DNA from: Azorinus chamasolen
Taxonomy: Eukaryota > Mollusca > Bivalvia > Cardiida > Solecurtidae
NCBI GenBank assembly: GCA_963576725.1
Contig: OY755241.1
Location: forward strand, 71,495,041-71,559,040
DNA: 64,000 bases
Direction: 5' to 3'
Numbering within the stretch: the first letter of the stretch is position 1; each line of letters begins with the position of its first letter. A program made the position numbers and the translations under genes. Positions 46,400 through 56,447 of this stretch are shown here, piece by piece. The notes beneath the pieces were generated by a model. That model did no database searches and was not told the DNA's origin. It saw only the letters and a program-made list of their open reading frames with translations.

Positions 46400-47090
46400 A
46401 ATCACGGAGAAAATGCAGTCCATGAGTCTAGTAAATTCATCCCGCTTCTGGGTTTAAAAGTATACTATCCTAGAGTACTACCCTCGGCCTGTCATCGCGC
46501 AAGCAAAGGGGTAAATCTGTAAAGGGGTCAATAACCAAACATGCAGTGTGTTGCAATATATTTCGGTTAGACTTCAAATTAAACGGTGCATACGTAATAC
46601 CTTAAACGTGTTATGTGAAAACATTGTATACCCTTATAAGAGACTTATCACGGCCTCTCATTAGTCAAACTGCGATCAGCTATTATCTATAATTATCGGA
46701 TCTTTCTACTGGTTTCAATGACTATGATATTTTATCGCAAATTTGCATTTATATGACAAGTTTAAAAGATAATTTACAACGCCTTGAATTGCATTTACAT
46801 TGAAAACGCTTTTAAATTAATACCTTGTGAATAATGAACAAAGTTTACATTAGATTTACATTAAAAAAGTACAACTATGAGTAATACAGAAAACACCACA
46901 TACAGAACAAACAGGCAAAAGAAGAGGAAAACTCAGTAAATGTATATCACAGTTAAAACACAAAGACAAAACAAACAATCAATAGGGAGGAGATGGAAGT
47001 TCTGCCCTGGAACGGTCAGTGAACATTGTCACTGGCGTGGGGGGGGGGGGGGGGGGGGTTAAACCGGATTATGGGCGCCCAACTTGATAC
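46400..47090 (+). repeat. Repeat family A, copy 2
   Basis: 46880-47085 aligns with 3320-3530 (CACCACATACAGAACAAACA, CACAAAGACAAAACAAACAA, GGAACGGTCAGTGA, ATGGGCGCCCAAC). ACCAAACATGCAGTGTGTTG (46532) matches 4002, and 46422-46475 matches 42870-42930. The order of segments differs from copy 1, so this is a mosaic. Confidence 0.65.
47039..47058 (+). repeat. G20 homopolymer
   Basis: Twenty consecutive G residues replace the GGGGG of the corresponding position at 3498-3502 in repeat family A. It could form a G-quadruplex or reflect sequencing uncertainty. Confidence 0.9.
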
Positions 47091-47368
47091 GTGGTGATTA
47101 ATTAACTCCATCTTATATAGGGCTATTGATTACATTAATTGAAGAAAAAAAATGCCAGAACAAAAATAATGTTCCTCGCTTATAATGTTCATTATTCCCG
47201 AATTCAAAAAAAAAGTTGAAAAATTTGGACCTACTTTGTCCCAGATACCTAGCGAACCTAATATCACCTTTCATTCATCATTTCTATATGTAAGGAGAAT
47301 TAATAACAATCCACCTTACTGCTGAAATATTGGCTGCAAACAACATTTGTGTGTGTTATGTTATAGAT

Positions 47369-47515
47369 AGGATCTTTCATTCGTGTTCATGATTATTGGA
47401 TTTATTAAATGAGTATTTTTAAAACGATAAAAACGAGCTTTAGCGAGTTTTTTTTATCGTTTTAAAAAGACGAATTTAATAAATCCAATAATCAAGAACA
47501 CTCATGTAAGATCCT
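47369..47515. mobile_element. Foldback MITE, arms about 65 bp
   Basis: AGGATCTTTCATTCGTGTTC at the left pairs with GAACACTCATGTAAGATCCT at the right. ATTATTGGATTTATTAAAT pairs with ATTTAATAAATCCAATAAT, and TTTTAAAACGATAAAAA with the TTTTTATCGTTTTAAAA side. The short loop is CGAGCTTTAGCGAG, itself partly symmetrical. Confidence 0.8.
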
Positions 47516-48199
47516 CTATGTATATCACAGTGAAACAGTAGCTTTCGATTACGTTTATAACAAAAGAAAGCGTAACAACATAATTTACTTCAAGTTAAAT
47601 CACTGCACTTATTCAACTCAAGTCAAGTCCTAGCTGTTAGCAAATGCAAGTAAAGTCGCAAATATTAGGACACCTATTAAGGTTAACAGTTGTTGGCAAC
47701 GAACGTATAGCCGTTAAATAGGTTTCGTCTTTTAAGATCATCAACCACCTCAGGTTTCAAAATAAAATCTTAAAGACTTCTTCGAAATAAGTCACCAGAG
47801 CGTCAAACAATTTGGCAATTGGTGAACTGCTCATCTGAATCCAAAGTAATTACAAAAATAACACAGATTTGCCTACGTCGTCAAACATGTTAAAATGAAA
47901 CCTTTTTACATATATACCCGGTATAACAATTCAAATTAAACTGTGCAAAAGTAGTACCTTAACCCATTGACTAGTGACTACGTATCATATGAACACATTG
48001 TACATGTATACCCTTATTAGAGAGTTTCTGAAGGAAACTTATACCGTTTTAACCCTTCGCTTGCTGAATTTTAAAATACATTTCTCCTTCTTTACCCACG
48101 CCCCGTTGTATAATTACATATATCTTCACTGTGTACAAGTATTTCGCTGTGCAATCACTGCTGTGGAGTGCACTGGTTGCACAATCAACTTGTTAATAG

Positions 48200-48250
48200 T
48201 GTAGACCCTGATGAGACAGCTCCTGCAGGAGCTGTCTCATCTGGGTCTTC
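48200..48250. repeat. Palindrome P1, near-perfect copy
   Basis: GTAGACCCTGATGAGACAGC and GCTGTCTCATCTGGGTCTTC are the arms around TCCTGCAGGA. One of the cleanest copies of the dispersed family. Confidence 0.8.
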
Positions 48251-48559
48251 ACGATTTACAGGTATGTATATTGACGTGAATAGCAAGCGAAGGGTTAATT
48301 CGAAGTCCTCTAGCAAGTTTAGGGTTTTCATACTGGGTGGACTCTATAGTTAAATAACAGTGGGATATTTCACTCTGAAACGTCAGTGACGAAATGGTTG
48401 GCCTGTAATTATCCAACCTTTCTATAGGTTTGGCTGTGATTTAATATGAAAGTACTGCTGCATTTGTATTGACATCTGATTCGTTACAGTAAAGCTATGT
48501 TAAAATTGACCAAGTGTCAAGTGTCAGATAACTTATATCTTGATTGGACGCAGTGAGAC

Positions 48560-48720
48560 AGAGAAAGAGAGTGTGTGCATGTATCATTTGTGTGTGTGCG
48601 TGTATCATGTGTGTGTGTATGTGCGCGTGTATCATGTGTGTATGCGTGTATCATATGTGGATGGGTGTGTGTATCGTGTGTGTGGTTGTATCATGTGTTT
48701 GTGAGAGAGTGTGTGTGTAA
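48560..48720. repeat. Compound (GT)n / GTATCATGTGT microsatellite
   Basis: Runs of GTGTGT alternate with GTATCAT words about every 25-35 bp, a compound minisatellite of about 160 bp. Confidence 0.85.
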
Positions 48721-49069
48721 GCCGATTTAATGGAGTAAAAATGTTTGATATTTGACAAGCTACAAAAAAACTACCTAATTACACTTGCACATATTTAGGA
48801 TCAAAATCAAACATTTTTTGAAATAAAATTGAAAAGAAAATTTGGTTTTGACATCTGGTGCAGAAAACGTTTTCTATCGACGAGAATTTGTGTTTAAAAT
48901 ACTAAAGTTTAACAGGCGTTAAATTGTAGTTAACCCTATATTTGACGAGAATTCAGCAATAACACCAGCATGAATATTAATTATACCAGTCTTCATAATG
49001 GCGTATGAAGACGTATGTTTGACCAGAACACAAACCTCAGAAATAGCAGACCTTTATATTTCAATAAGC

Positions 49070-49133
49070 AAACAGAGCAGATCCTAATCAGACGTCTCAT
49101 GTACGGGCGGTCTGATCTTGGGCTACTCTGTTT
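49070..49133. repeat. Palindrome P1 copy
   Basis: AAACAGAGCAGATCCTAATC at the left and GATCTTGGGCTACTCTGTTT at the right, with GACGTCTC..GGGCGGTC in the middle. Confidence 0.7.
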
Positions 49134-49429
49134 GAAAAGGCATGAAACGATGCGTCCACTGCGGACAGGAAGAGCGTTAATTACCACAAATATTAAAATA
49201 GGCGAAAACATAGTGCTCATAACTATATAAGACATTTACTCATCTACCTATTTACCTATACTCACCATTTAAAACGACAACCAAAGGAAGTATAGTTCTT
49301 GAATTTTGTTACAATCCCAAATAGTCCCGATTGCGGATTTTAAAAGCAGGTGGTAGCGTAATGCAGAATGACAATCAACAGAAGATTTGCATTACTGTTT
49401 ACGTGTATGAAAACAACATCTGCTTTTTG

Positions 49430-49586
49430 AAATTGAAATTGTAGGTGGCGTTGGTCTAGTGGTAACGCGCTTGACTGTCAGTCCGGAGGTCCGGGGCTTA
49501 AATCCCTTCCGGAAATTTCAGAGACACTTTTCCGTATCTCCCACCCGCACATCCTCTCCACCCAAGGTTTAAAATTGAAATTGTAG
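49430..49586 (+). mobile_element. tRNA-derived SINE with exact 15-bp target duplication
   Basis: AAATTGAAATTGTAG occurs at 49430-49444 and 49572-49586 and flanks a 127-bp body. The head has an A box (TGGTCTAGTGG, 49452-49462) and a B-box-like GGCTTAAATCC (49495-49505). The GTC triplet in CTGTCAG occupies the anticodon position, so the head resembles tRNA-Asp. The stem pairing is degraded and the body continues past a tRNA end (CAGAGACACTTTTCCGTATC), so it is a SINE rather than a tRNA gene. It could be transcribed by RNA polymerase III. Confidence 0.8.
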
Positions 49587-49830
49587 TTGAAACTATCTGC
49601 TGAGCAGGCTAAAGGTTAACTTGAATGAAAACTTCACTTAGACAATCTGAGCACGGAATGTGAATGGATGTCTTATATTCCTAGCCTATCGCTCAATTAA
49701 TATTTATGTAACATGACAAGTATCAAGTACATCATTTAATATAATGCCACACGTAGCACGAAGTTTTGCCATTGCAGAATCTTTAAAGCCAGACCAACTT
49801 TAAATCTTTCCCCCATATGTGCACCTTTGA

Positions 49831-49894
49831 AAACAGAGTAGACCCAGATCAGACGGATCATACAGGTGCCGTCTGACCAAGATCTTCTCTGTTT
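49831..49894. repeat. Palindrome P1 copy
   Basis: AAACAGAGTAGACCCAGATC and the GATCTTCTCTGTTT side with GCCGTCTGACCAA. The right arm has one small deletion. Confidence 0.75.
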
Positions 49895-50694
49895 CCTTTT
49901 GATATAGACCAAATCCGAAAGTTTCTACCAGTACCAAACCTTGGTATATATTGATATGTAACTATTAAGTCAGCTAATATACGTTCGTGATATCATTTTT
50001 CCTTAGAACAATATTCACCGGAGAAAGGGTTAATAATACTAGATCTTAAGCCGGCGGCTCCTGTATAGGCTATTAAACAAAATCTTGCATGGCATAATGT
50101 CTCGGACTAATTGCAAAAAAAGCCTCGTATAATTTTACGTAGTTTTAATTATTTAATTTTTTTTGCATTCGCATCGAAATGTATGAAAAATAATTCATTT
50201 TTCTTTTGTTGTCGGGGGACTTACCCCATCGACTACGTTAAAACCTATATAAGATCTAAAAGACTATCATAACCGCTAAATATGATAAGTGGTAATAAAA
50301 TCATAGCTCAATATACATGTGTTTAACCATTAGACTGCTAAGCACATACAACTTGCCACATCAGAACGAACTGCAGCCAGCGTATATCCGGATGCCTCAT
50401 CCAATTACAAGCTGTTTGACACTTATTATACATTTCTACAAACGAGTAAGTAAATTTGTGAAAGTTTAAAATTGCAGCCGATTTTCAAAAGAGGACAAGA
50501 GTATAATACATATATGAACACGCAATACAGAATGCTAATCCAATCAAACCTTTTATGGTCAATTATCAACATAATGTAATAAAATCCGTCCTTAATGTTG
50601 AAATGATTATATGTACATCATGGATCAGAATATCAGTAATTAATACAAGTATAGTCCTTTGCCTGCTAAGCGCGACCATATTGTCATATGCAAA

Positions 50695-50765
50695 TACATT
50701 TACATTGGATCATGATAAGAGGCCGAGTAACTCAGTGTCTCATCCGGATCCAAACTGTTTGACAC
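50695..50765. repeat. Palindrome P2, partly degraded
   Basis: TACATTGGATCATGATAAGAG at the left and ATCCGGATCCAAACTGTTTG at the right around GCCGAGTAACTCAG. A further half copy (CACTTCATCCGGGTCCAAGC) lies at 50926-50945. Confidence 0.6.
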
Positions 50766-51039
50766 TCAGCCAATACATTTGTTTTCAAACTTGAACCGCT
50801 TTGACGCCACGGCAGTAACACGCAGGCGCAATATCTCGCCTGTTGCATACACTTAACATCCCAAAATCACTTGTTTTGTTGGCTGAAATATTTGCCTGAG
50901 TGCGAAACAGCTTGAAATTACTCAGCACTTCATCCGGGTCCAAGCTGTATACAACACTACTATTAAGGCAAGGATGTGAACGGATTAAATGACCGTGTAA
51001 AACATTTAGTAGTACTATCATTATTGCTAGTACTGTTCT

Positions 51040-51277
51040 GTTTATGGATATAGTCTCTGCTGCAGGGAACTTAATCCGGAAACGGAAGGAGGACGTCGGA
51101 TACTTGTAGTATCTCGTTTTTGTCGTACCCTTACAGACCTTACAGGTTTTCGTTTTACATGCACTTTACCACTGTATTTGCCATCGCGTTTGTTGTAGAT
51201 TAGTCGGAGAAGGGGATACGTGTACTTACACTGTTTTGTCTGTTAGAGTTTGGTTGGGCGCCCCGAAACCGATTTAA
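51040..51277 (-). repeat. Repeat family A, copy 3 (reverse)
   Basis: TTTTTGTCGTACCCTTACAG, TTGTTGTAGATTAGTCGGAG and GGGGATACGTGTACTTACAC are the complement of 3540-3900. TTGGGCGCCC matches the ATGGGCGCCCAAC block. Confidence 0.75.
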
Positions 51278-51432
51278 ATTCTGAAAGGTGGTGATCCCCC
51301 GAAAGCAAAAATTGCAACACAAAAAGAGTTAATTGCAGACTCGGTTTTATTGAGTCTGTTCATGAGCAGTAATTGAAAGTGCAACACTGCTCACGCCCCC
51401 TAGCACCGGCTTAAGCGGTATTCAATTTCCAG
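51278..51432. mobile_element. Family R element, copy R3
   Basis: AATTCTGAAAGGTGGTGATCC..CGAAAGC, GACTCGGTTTTATTGAGTCT, AGTGCAACACTGCTCACGCC, CTAGCACCGGCTTAAGCGGT match R1 (reverse) and R2. It abuts and appears to truncate the MITE at 51433. Confidence 0.75.
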
Positions 51433-51609
51433 GACAAGAAGTACTGAAATTCGTGTTAAAAGGCAGGTGGCTGCTTAAAGCAAGGTGAAAGTAAAACAGA
51501 ACGCTCATATAGCAGCGCTGTTTTACTTTCACATTGTTTTAAGCAGCCAACTGCCCTAAATAACAACTAATTAACACAATTCAGTGGCCGTTATAGAGAG
51601 GTTTTACTG
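51433..51609. mobile_element. Tigger-type MITE, left end missing
   Basis: The right end GAGAGGTTTTACTG-TA (51610-51611) is a Tigger terminus. The core palindrome is GGCAGGTGGCTGCTTAAAGC / GCTTAAAACA..AGCAACCA type, TAAAACAGAACGCT / AGCGCTGTTTTA. The 3' flank CTAATTAACACAATTCAGTG is shared with 58640-58665. The left TIR expected before 51450 is replaced by family R sequence. Confidence 0.7.
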
Positions 51610-51706
51610 TACCAACAAAGATCGAAATTGCCGAGTTTAGTTTTAGAATACAAGCGAAAATTAAAATTGAGAGATTAGTCGATAAATACGCATTAAGTGT
51701 CTTTGC

Positions 51707-51775
51707 AAAAAGTGTAGACCCAAATCAGATGGTCCCTTTTCTACAGAAACTGCCTGATCAGGGTATAATGTGTTT
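51707..51775. repeat. Palindrome P1, degenerate copy
   Basis: AAAAGTGTAGACCCAAATCAG and CTGATCAGGGTATAATGTGT; the middle CCCTTTTCTACAGAAACT is not symmetrical. Half copies with TCTGGGTCTACCCTAT lie at 52055-52095. Confidence 0.55.
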
Positions 51776-52244
51776 GCTTATGAAATGATATAGAGTTGAT
51801 TCTGTGAAGTCACTGCCAGAATCAAAATATTCTGTGTTCATATGAAAGAATAGAAATATACTGATTATACCTACTATTCGTGAAGTCATGTGTTATTTTA
51901 TAAAATCAATGAGCATTTATGTAAGAAATAATGACCTTAGAACTATTAGCTAGCCGCATTGTTTGACAGCATTCTTAATAAGCGAGGTTTTACCATATCA
52001 AAACTTGAAGAGTCTCATCTATATTTATCAATAGGTTCCTACAGAAGCTGTCTAATCTGGGTCTACCCTATTGTGTAATCTGGGTCTACCCTATTTGTAA
52101 ACGCGTGAACATGTGTTGATATGAAATCAGTTAACAACAAAATCCATCTCTTGAGGAATCGTATCACTAACATTTTTGTGTATCAGTTTTCTTTCTGTTT
52201 AATTCCCTGAAAATTCTCACCCTTACTTCCCTTTGCTACATGTA

Positions 52245-52876
52245 GAAGTCCGTATACCAGTGAGACGGTCCGTATAACCGTGAGACAGTCCATCTACCCG
52301 TGAGAAGGTCCGTATACCCGTGAGACAGTCCATCTACCCGTGAGAAGGTCCGTATACCCGTGAGACGGTCCGTATAACCGTGAGACGGTCCGTATAACCG
52401 TGAGACAGTCCATCTACCCGTGAGAAGGTCCGTATACATGTACCCGTGAGACGGTCCATATACCCATGTGACGGTCCGTATACCAGTGAGACGGTCCGTA
52501 TAACCGTGAGACAGTCCATCTACCCGTGAGACGGTCCATATACCCATGTGACGGTCCGTATACCCGTGAGACGGTCCGTATAACCGTGAGACAGTCCATC
52601 TACCCGTGAGAAGGTCCGTATACATGTACCCGTGAGACGGTCCATATACCCATGTGACGGTCCGTATACCAGTGAGACGGTCCGTATAACCGTGAGACAG
52701 TCCATCTACCCGTGAGACGGTCCGTATAACCGTGAGACAGTCCATCTACCCGTGAGAAGGTCCGTATACATGTACCCGTGAGACGTATACCCGTGAGACG
52801 GTCCATATACCCATGTGACGGTCCGTATACCCGTGAGACGGTCCGTATATCCGTGAAACAGTCCGTATATCCGTGT
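52245..52876. repeat. 20-bp minisatellite, about 31 units with higher-order pattern
   Basis: Unit CGTGAGACGGTCCGTATACC with variants (AGTCCATCTA, GGTCCATATA, CATGTGACGG). A longer block with ATACATGTACCCGTGAGACG recurs near 52435, 52621 and 52768, so the array grew in multi-unit steps. All reverse-strand frames are open because a 20-bp unit without stops shifts phase each time; no protein is claimed. Confidence 0.95.
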
Positions 52877-52893
52877 ATCAGAATAAACATATT

Positions 52894-53053
52894 TTAACCC
52901 TGTCCTCCATAAATACGCCTTTCTACGCCTCTGTAAAAGTCACTTTTTGAAACCATTGTGATAAATAGAGCATTTGCTCCTTAGGAGCAAATGCTCTATT
53001 TATCACAATGGTTTCAAAACTACAGAATTCTAATAAAATCCTTTTCTCTTGTA
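52894..53053. mobile_element. TTAA-type palindromic MITE, left part (split)
   Basis: It begins TTAACCCTGTCCTCCATAAA, contains a perfect hairpin at 52945-53019 with 37-bp arms and a 1-nt loop (CATTTGCTCC-T-..GGAGCAAATG centre), and breaks at CTTTTCTCTTG-TA. It continues at 55063 after a 2009-bp insertion. The intact homologue is 5944-6162. Confidence 0.8.
52945..53019. repeat. Perfect 37-bp inverted repeat
   Basis: The arms TTTTGAAACCATTGTGATAA... and ...TTATCACAATGGTTTCAAAA are exact complements over 37 bp with a single T between them. The centre is CTCCTTAGGAG. Cruciform or hairpin formation is likely. Confidence 0.95.
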
Positions 53054-55062
53054 CAGTGGTAAATACGCTATTCCTACCCAATTACCCGTTTTTCTACGCG
53101 TAAGAAACGGGTAGTGAACGGTTAACGAACGGTTAACGAACGGTTACGCGATAAACGGTTTACACGCGTTAAACGCGTAAAGAAACGATTATACCAGAGA
53201 AGTTGCGGTAGGTGCATAAGTTTTCCGTTTCATGCGGAGATTTCGGATCTTATCGATGATAATCGTTTTCAAAAAAGTCCGAATGAAACGGGTTAGCCAA
53301 AATAAGAATCGATTCGTCACTCAACGAACGTTTAGCGGTTCAATCCCGGCTAGTATCGACGATTTGCTCATTTAGGTAATGATATGTTCTTTGATTTTGT
53401 TTGTACAAAGCTATAATATCAGATATCCACTGTATATCAAACACATGGATTGAAGAATTAGTTCTTTTTGATTAGGTTTCTACATTTCAGATAAAAAATT
53501 GTCACAAAGTGAATCGCCAAATTTGGGATCTAGAATGAATAAACCTACTACAGAATTCAGATCTATTCTATTTCTTAACCTTTTCCCATTTGAATATTTC
53601 TGTCAGAAAAAAAAGACATCATGAGTATTTATGAGATCTTGCTGAATTTAACAACGGTATAAGTGCACACGCCTTTTTGATATTTGTAGAAAATAAAGTC
53701 AGGTCTATTAAATTATAATTTCATAAGCAGAGTGGGCCCTGATCCGACGGCCCCTAGAAGATCCTTCATGTCTAGGTTTACTCTGTTCGCAAAGGCGTTA
53801 GAGTGTTATATCCATGTGTATGTGATGGGATAAGCAAATAGTACAGACCCAAGATCAAACGGCCTCAACGCGAGCAATCTGATCTGAACCTTTTCTGTTT
53901 TTAAAGGTGTTTCATCATTATGAGGTAGATCTAAAGCGTTTTAAACAAATACGCATATTTCATGCTCACATATAACTATGAAAACGTTCTTATTATTTTG
54001 TTACTTTGTGAAGATTAAACCTTTGTATGCCGAAATTTAAAAGTGGAATGGCCCATCATTGTTTAACTGTATATTCCATTCATTATTACAAGGCTTAAAT
54101 ATGCTAGATGGTTTTTAATCAGGCCTATGCAAATACTAGTGAAGACCCTGATCAACATCCTGATTTTGGAGCTATATTGTCTGTTTTTTACACTGCTTTC
54201 AAATGTCAGTACTTTTGTTCCCCGCATTCAAATATTAAAAAACTAACTATATAATTGTCATGAATGCATGAAAATAAATTGTCTTAGTTGAAGACTTTAT
54301 TATTTACCCAGCCTAAATATACTATCAAAGCTGCCAAATGGTCAGTAAATCCCCTAGCTATTTTCTCAGCAGGGGACAATGGTCTTGACAGTGATCACGC
54401 CACTGCTTTCTTATCAACAAAGTTACGAACTATTACGTAACAGAAATACCAAATAATGTGCCCAATGATCTAAAAGTATGGTTTGTTATCTTCTCCAAAA
54501 ATACAAGAAAACTATGTTTTGAATAATTGTAGATCTATGACTCAGCACAAAGTTAAATCCAAAAGTTTTAGACCAATTTAAAATTTAGATCAATATAAAT
54601 CCTAGTTTTAAAGAAAGTTTAGATTGATATGATCTAGATCTATTGTAAAATACTTCTACTATATCTGCTACGGTACTGTACGTACAGTAGCCAAAAAGAC
54701 ATTTTACAACACATAGATGAACGCAATGAGACTGTAGATCTATATTTTAATATAGATCTAGATCTAGCTAGATCTTATGGAAATGAAACGAGAATTAAAA
54801 GTTTAAATACTGTTGATCTTAATTTTACATATCAGGAGTGTCCAACAGGTAAATGAGAAAGGCCATATCAAGGATTACCCCCCTTTCGTCCATGATTACT
54901 CCCCTTTCACCCGGGCTCTTAAACGTTTAGGAAACGCGTTAAGTAACGCGTAAACAAACGGTTAGAAACCCGTTTAACGAAACGGCTAAGAAACAGGTAA
55001 CGAACGGTTAGGTAACGCGTAAGAAACGCGTTAAGTGGGTAGGAATAGCGTATTTACCACTG
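53054..55062. mobile_element. 2009-bp non-autonomous TIR transposon, TA target
   Basis: A perfect 27-bp terminal inverted repeat begins CAGTGGTAAATACGCTATTC, with TA on both sides (53052-53053, 55063-55064). Similarity continues inward more loosely. Both subterminal regions (53080-53200 and 54900-55035) are dense in ACGCGTTA, AACGGTTA and AAACGGG words, giving CpG-rich patches in AT-rich DNA. The middle 1.7 kb is AT-rich with no transposase. Insertion split a MITE whose uninterrupted copy is at 5944-6162. TA targeting and CAGT-type ends suggest the IS630/Tc1-mariner/pogo group; the exact family is unknown. Confidence 0.9.
53728..53902. repeat. Two degenerate P1 palindromes inside the 2-kb element
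   Basis: GCAGAGTGGGCCCTGATCCG ... TCTAGGTTTACTCTGTT (53728-53789) and AATAGTACAGACCCAAGATC ... CTGATCTGAACCTTTTCTGT (53839-53900). Their presence inside the 53054-55062 element shows that P1 sequence was either carried by it or inserted later. A third half copy (AGTGAAGACCCTGATCAACA) is at 54141. Confidence 0.6.
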
Positions 55063-55131
55063 TAAATGCGCCTTTTCGGTAGATTTACTCAAAGAGATTG
55101 CATCTAAAAATAGCCTATAAGACTGGTTCAA
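55063..55131. mobile_element. TTAA-type palindromic MITE, right part
   Basis: TAAATGCGCCTTTTCGGTAG then ATTGCATCTAAAAATAGCC correspond to 6098-6150 (AAATGTTCCTTTTCGGTAGA, CTGTATCTATAGATTGCC). The right TTAA end is degraded (GGTTCAAC). Confidence 0.75.
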
Positions 55132-55195
55132 CTGTATATAAATCGTTTATGTGCCAAACAGTTTCCATTTCTATACTAGTGTAGAAAATGCAATA

Positions 55196-55384
55196 CAGTA
55201 AAACTCCTCTATACCAGACGTTCAAATTAGCATTAATATCGGTCTTTCAAACAGGTGACAGCTAAATGTCGGTGGAAAGTTATATAGAAATCTCCCAAAG
55301 GAGCTCTCTGTATGACTTTCATCCCTCATTAAACAGACCTAAAATATTTTTAAAATACAATTTCGGTTCAGAAGGATTCTACTG
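55196..55384. mobile_element. Tigger-type MITE, both ends present
   Basis: TA-CAGTAAAACTCCTCTATACC at the left (TA 55194-55195) and inward from the right CAGTAGAATCCTTCTGAACC (TA 55385-55386). The palindromic core GACAGCTAAATGTCGG..GAAAG..CTCC / GGAGCTCTCTG..CTTTC is partly decayed. Non-coding; an open frame through it is accidental. Confidence 0.8.
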
Positions 55385-55633
55385 TACATTAAAAGAAGTT
55401 ACGCTTTACCTGGATTTTCGACAAGGTTCGTTAACTAGCGAGCGGTCCAATGCGCTACTGTTGAGGAACTCTACCGGTTTTCCAGGTATATAATCAGCTG
55501 GAGAAGAGAACAAGCGACAGAGGTGATCAAAATGAATGTTAACTGAATCCTTTACTTCATGAATACTCATGCGGGACTCTGTCTTTTATCAATATTGAAT
55601 AACCCTTATCCCACTGCGCGCGTCCCGATTCCC

Positions 55634-55975
55634 ATTGGCCAACAGATTGGACCCAGATGAGGCGCCGTGTAATTTGGCATCTCACCAGGATTGGCCAACA
55701 GATTGGACCCAGATGAGGCGCCGTGTAATTTGGCATCTCATCAGGATTGGCCAACAGATTGGACCCTGATGAGGCGCCGTGTAATTTGGCATCTCATCAG
55801 GATTGGCCAACAGATTAGACCCAGATGAGGTGCCGTGTAATTTGGCATCTCATCAGGATTGGCCAACAGATTGGACCCTGATGAGGCGCCGTGTAATTTG
55901 ACATCTCACCAGGATTGGCCAACAGAGTGGATCCAGATGAGGCGCCGTGTAATTTGGTATCTCATCAGATTCCAA
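55634..55975. repeat. Tandem array of P2 palindrome, 6 x 56 bp
   Basis: Units start ATTGGCCAACAGATTGGACC at 55634, 55690, 55746, 55802, 55858 and 55914. Each holds a small hairpin: CAGATGAGGCGCC pairs with GGCATCTCATCAGG-type sequence. The last unit runs out into ATTCCAAGCTGTTTGGCA, the standard right arm of P2, showing that the array expanded from one palindrome. Confidence 0.95.
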
Positions 55976-56082
55976 GCTGTTTGGCATACGGTCACTAGTT
56001 TTTAAAACGTTTGATCAAACTGAACGTAGTCAATATTGCACCTGATCCAAATTAAACCCTTTCCTGCATATAAACGCATTGC

Positions 56083-56145
56083 AAACAGAGTAGACCCAGA
56101 TCAGACGACTCCTCTAGGAGCCGTTTGATCTGGTCTGCTCTGTTT
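56083..56145. repeat. Palindrome P1, reference-quality copy
   Basis: AAACAGAGTAGACCCAGATC pairs with GATCTGGTCTGCTCTGTTT; the inner arms AGACGACTCCT / AGGAGCCGTTT flank a CT-AG centre. Total length 63 bp. This is the consensus-like layout of the family. Confidence 0.85.
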
Positions 56146-56267
56146 GCTTATAAATTTATATAGATCTGGCTCTACACTCTCTGCCAGTCAAGCATGCCTA
56201 CGTTAAAAACTTTAAAATAGTTCGGCTCACTGATATTCATGACGATATTATTTCTTCATGAATATTA

Positions 56268-56332
56268 AACAGGGAAAGTGTTTCAGACAAACAGGGAAAG
56301 TGTTTCAGACAAACAGGGAAAGTGTTTCAGAC
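56268..56332. repeat. 3 x 21-bp tandem repeat
   Basis: AAACAGGGAAAGTGTTTCAG repeats three times with a period of 21 bp, identical copies. Confidence 0.95.
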
Positions 56333-56447
56333 ATGTGCTACGTAGTTTATTATATAAGCAGGATTATAGGTTGTTGAAATCTTGTATAAAACATATATAA
56401 CCAGGAAACTTACTACCATATCATACAGTAGAACATGTGTAACATAC

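Noticed and set aside
49445..49520. Functional tRNA-Asp gene
   Set aside because: The B box deviates, the acceptor stem does not pair, the body extends beyond a tRNA end and is flanked by a target duplication: a SINE.
52236..52745. 169-codon minus-strand open frame with a 20-residue repeating peptide
   Set aside because: It is a consequence of the 20-bp minisatellite; all three reverse frames are open and encode the same periodic peptide.
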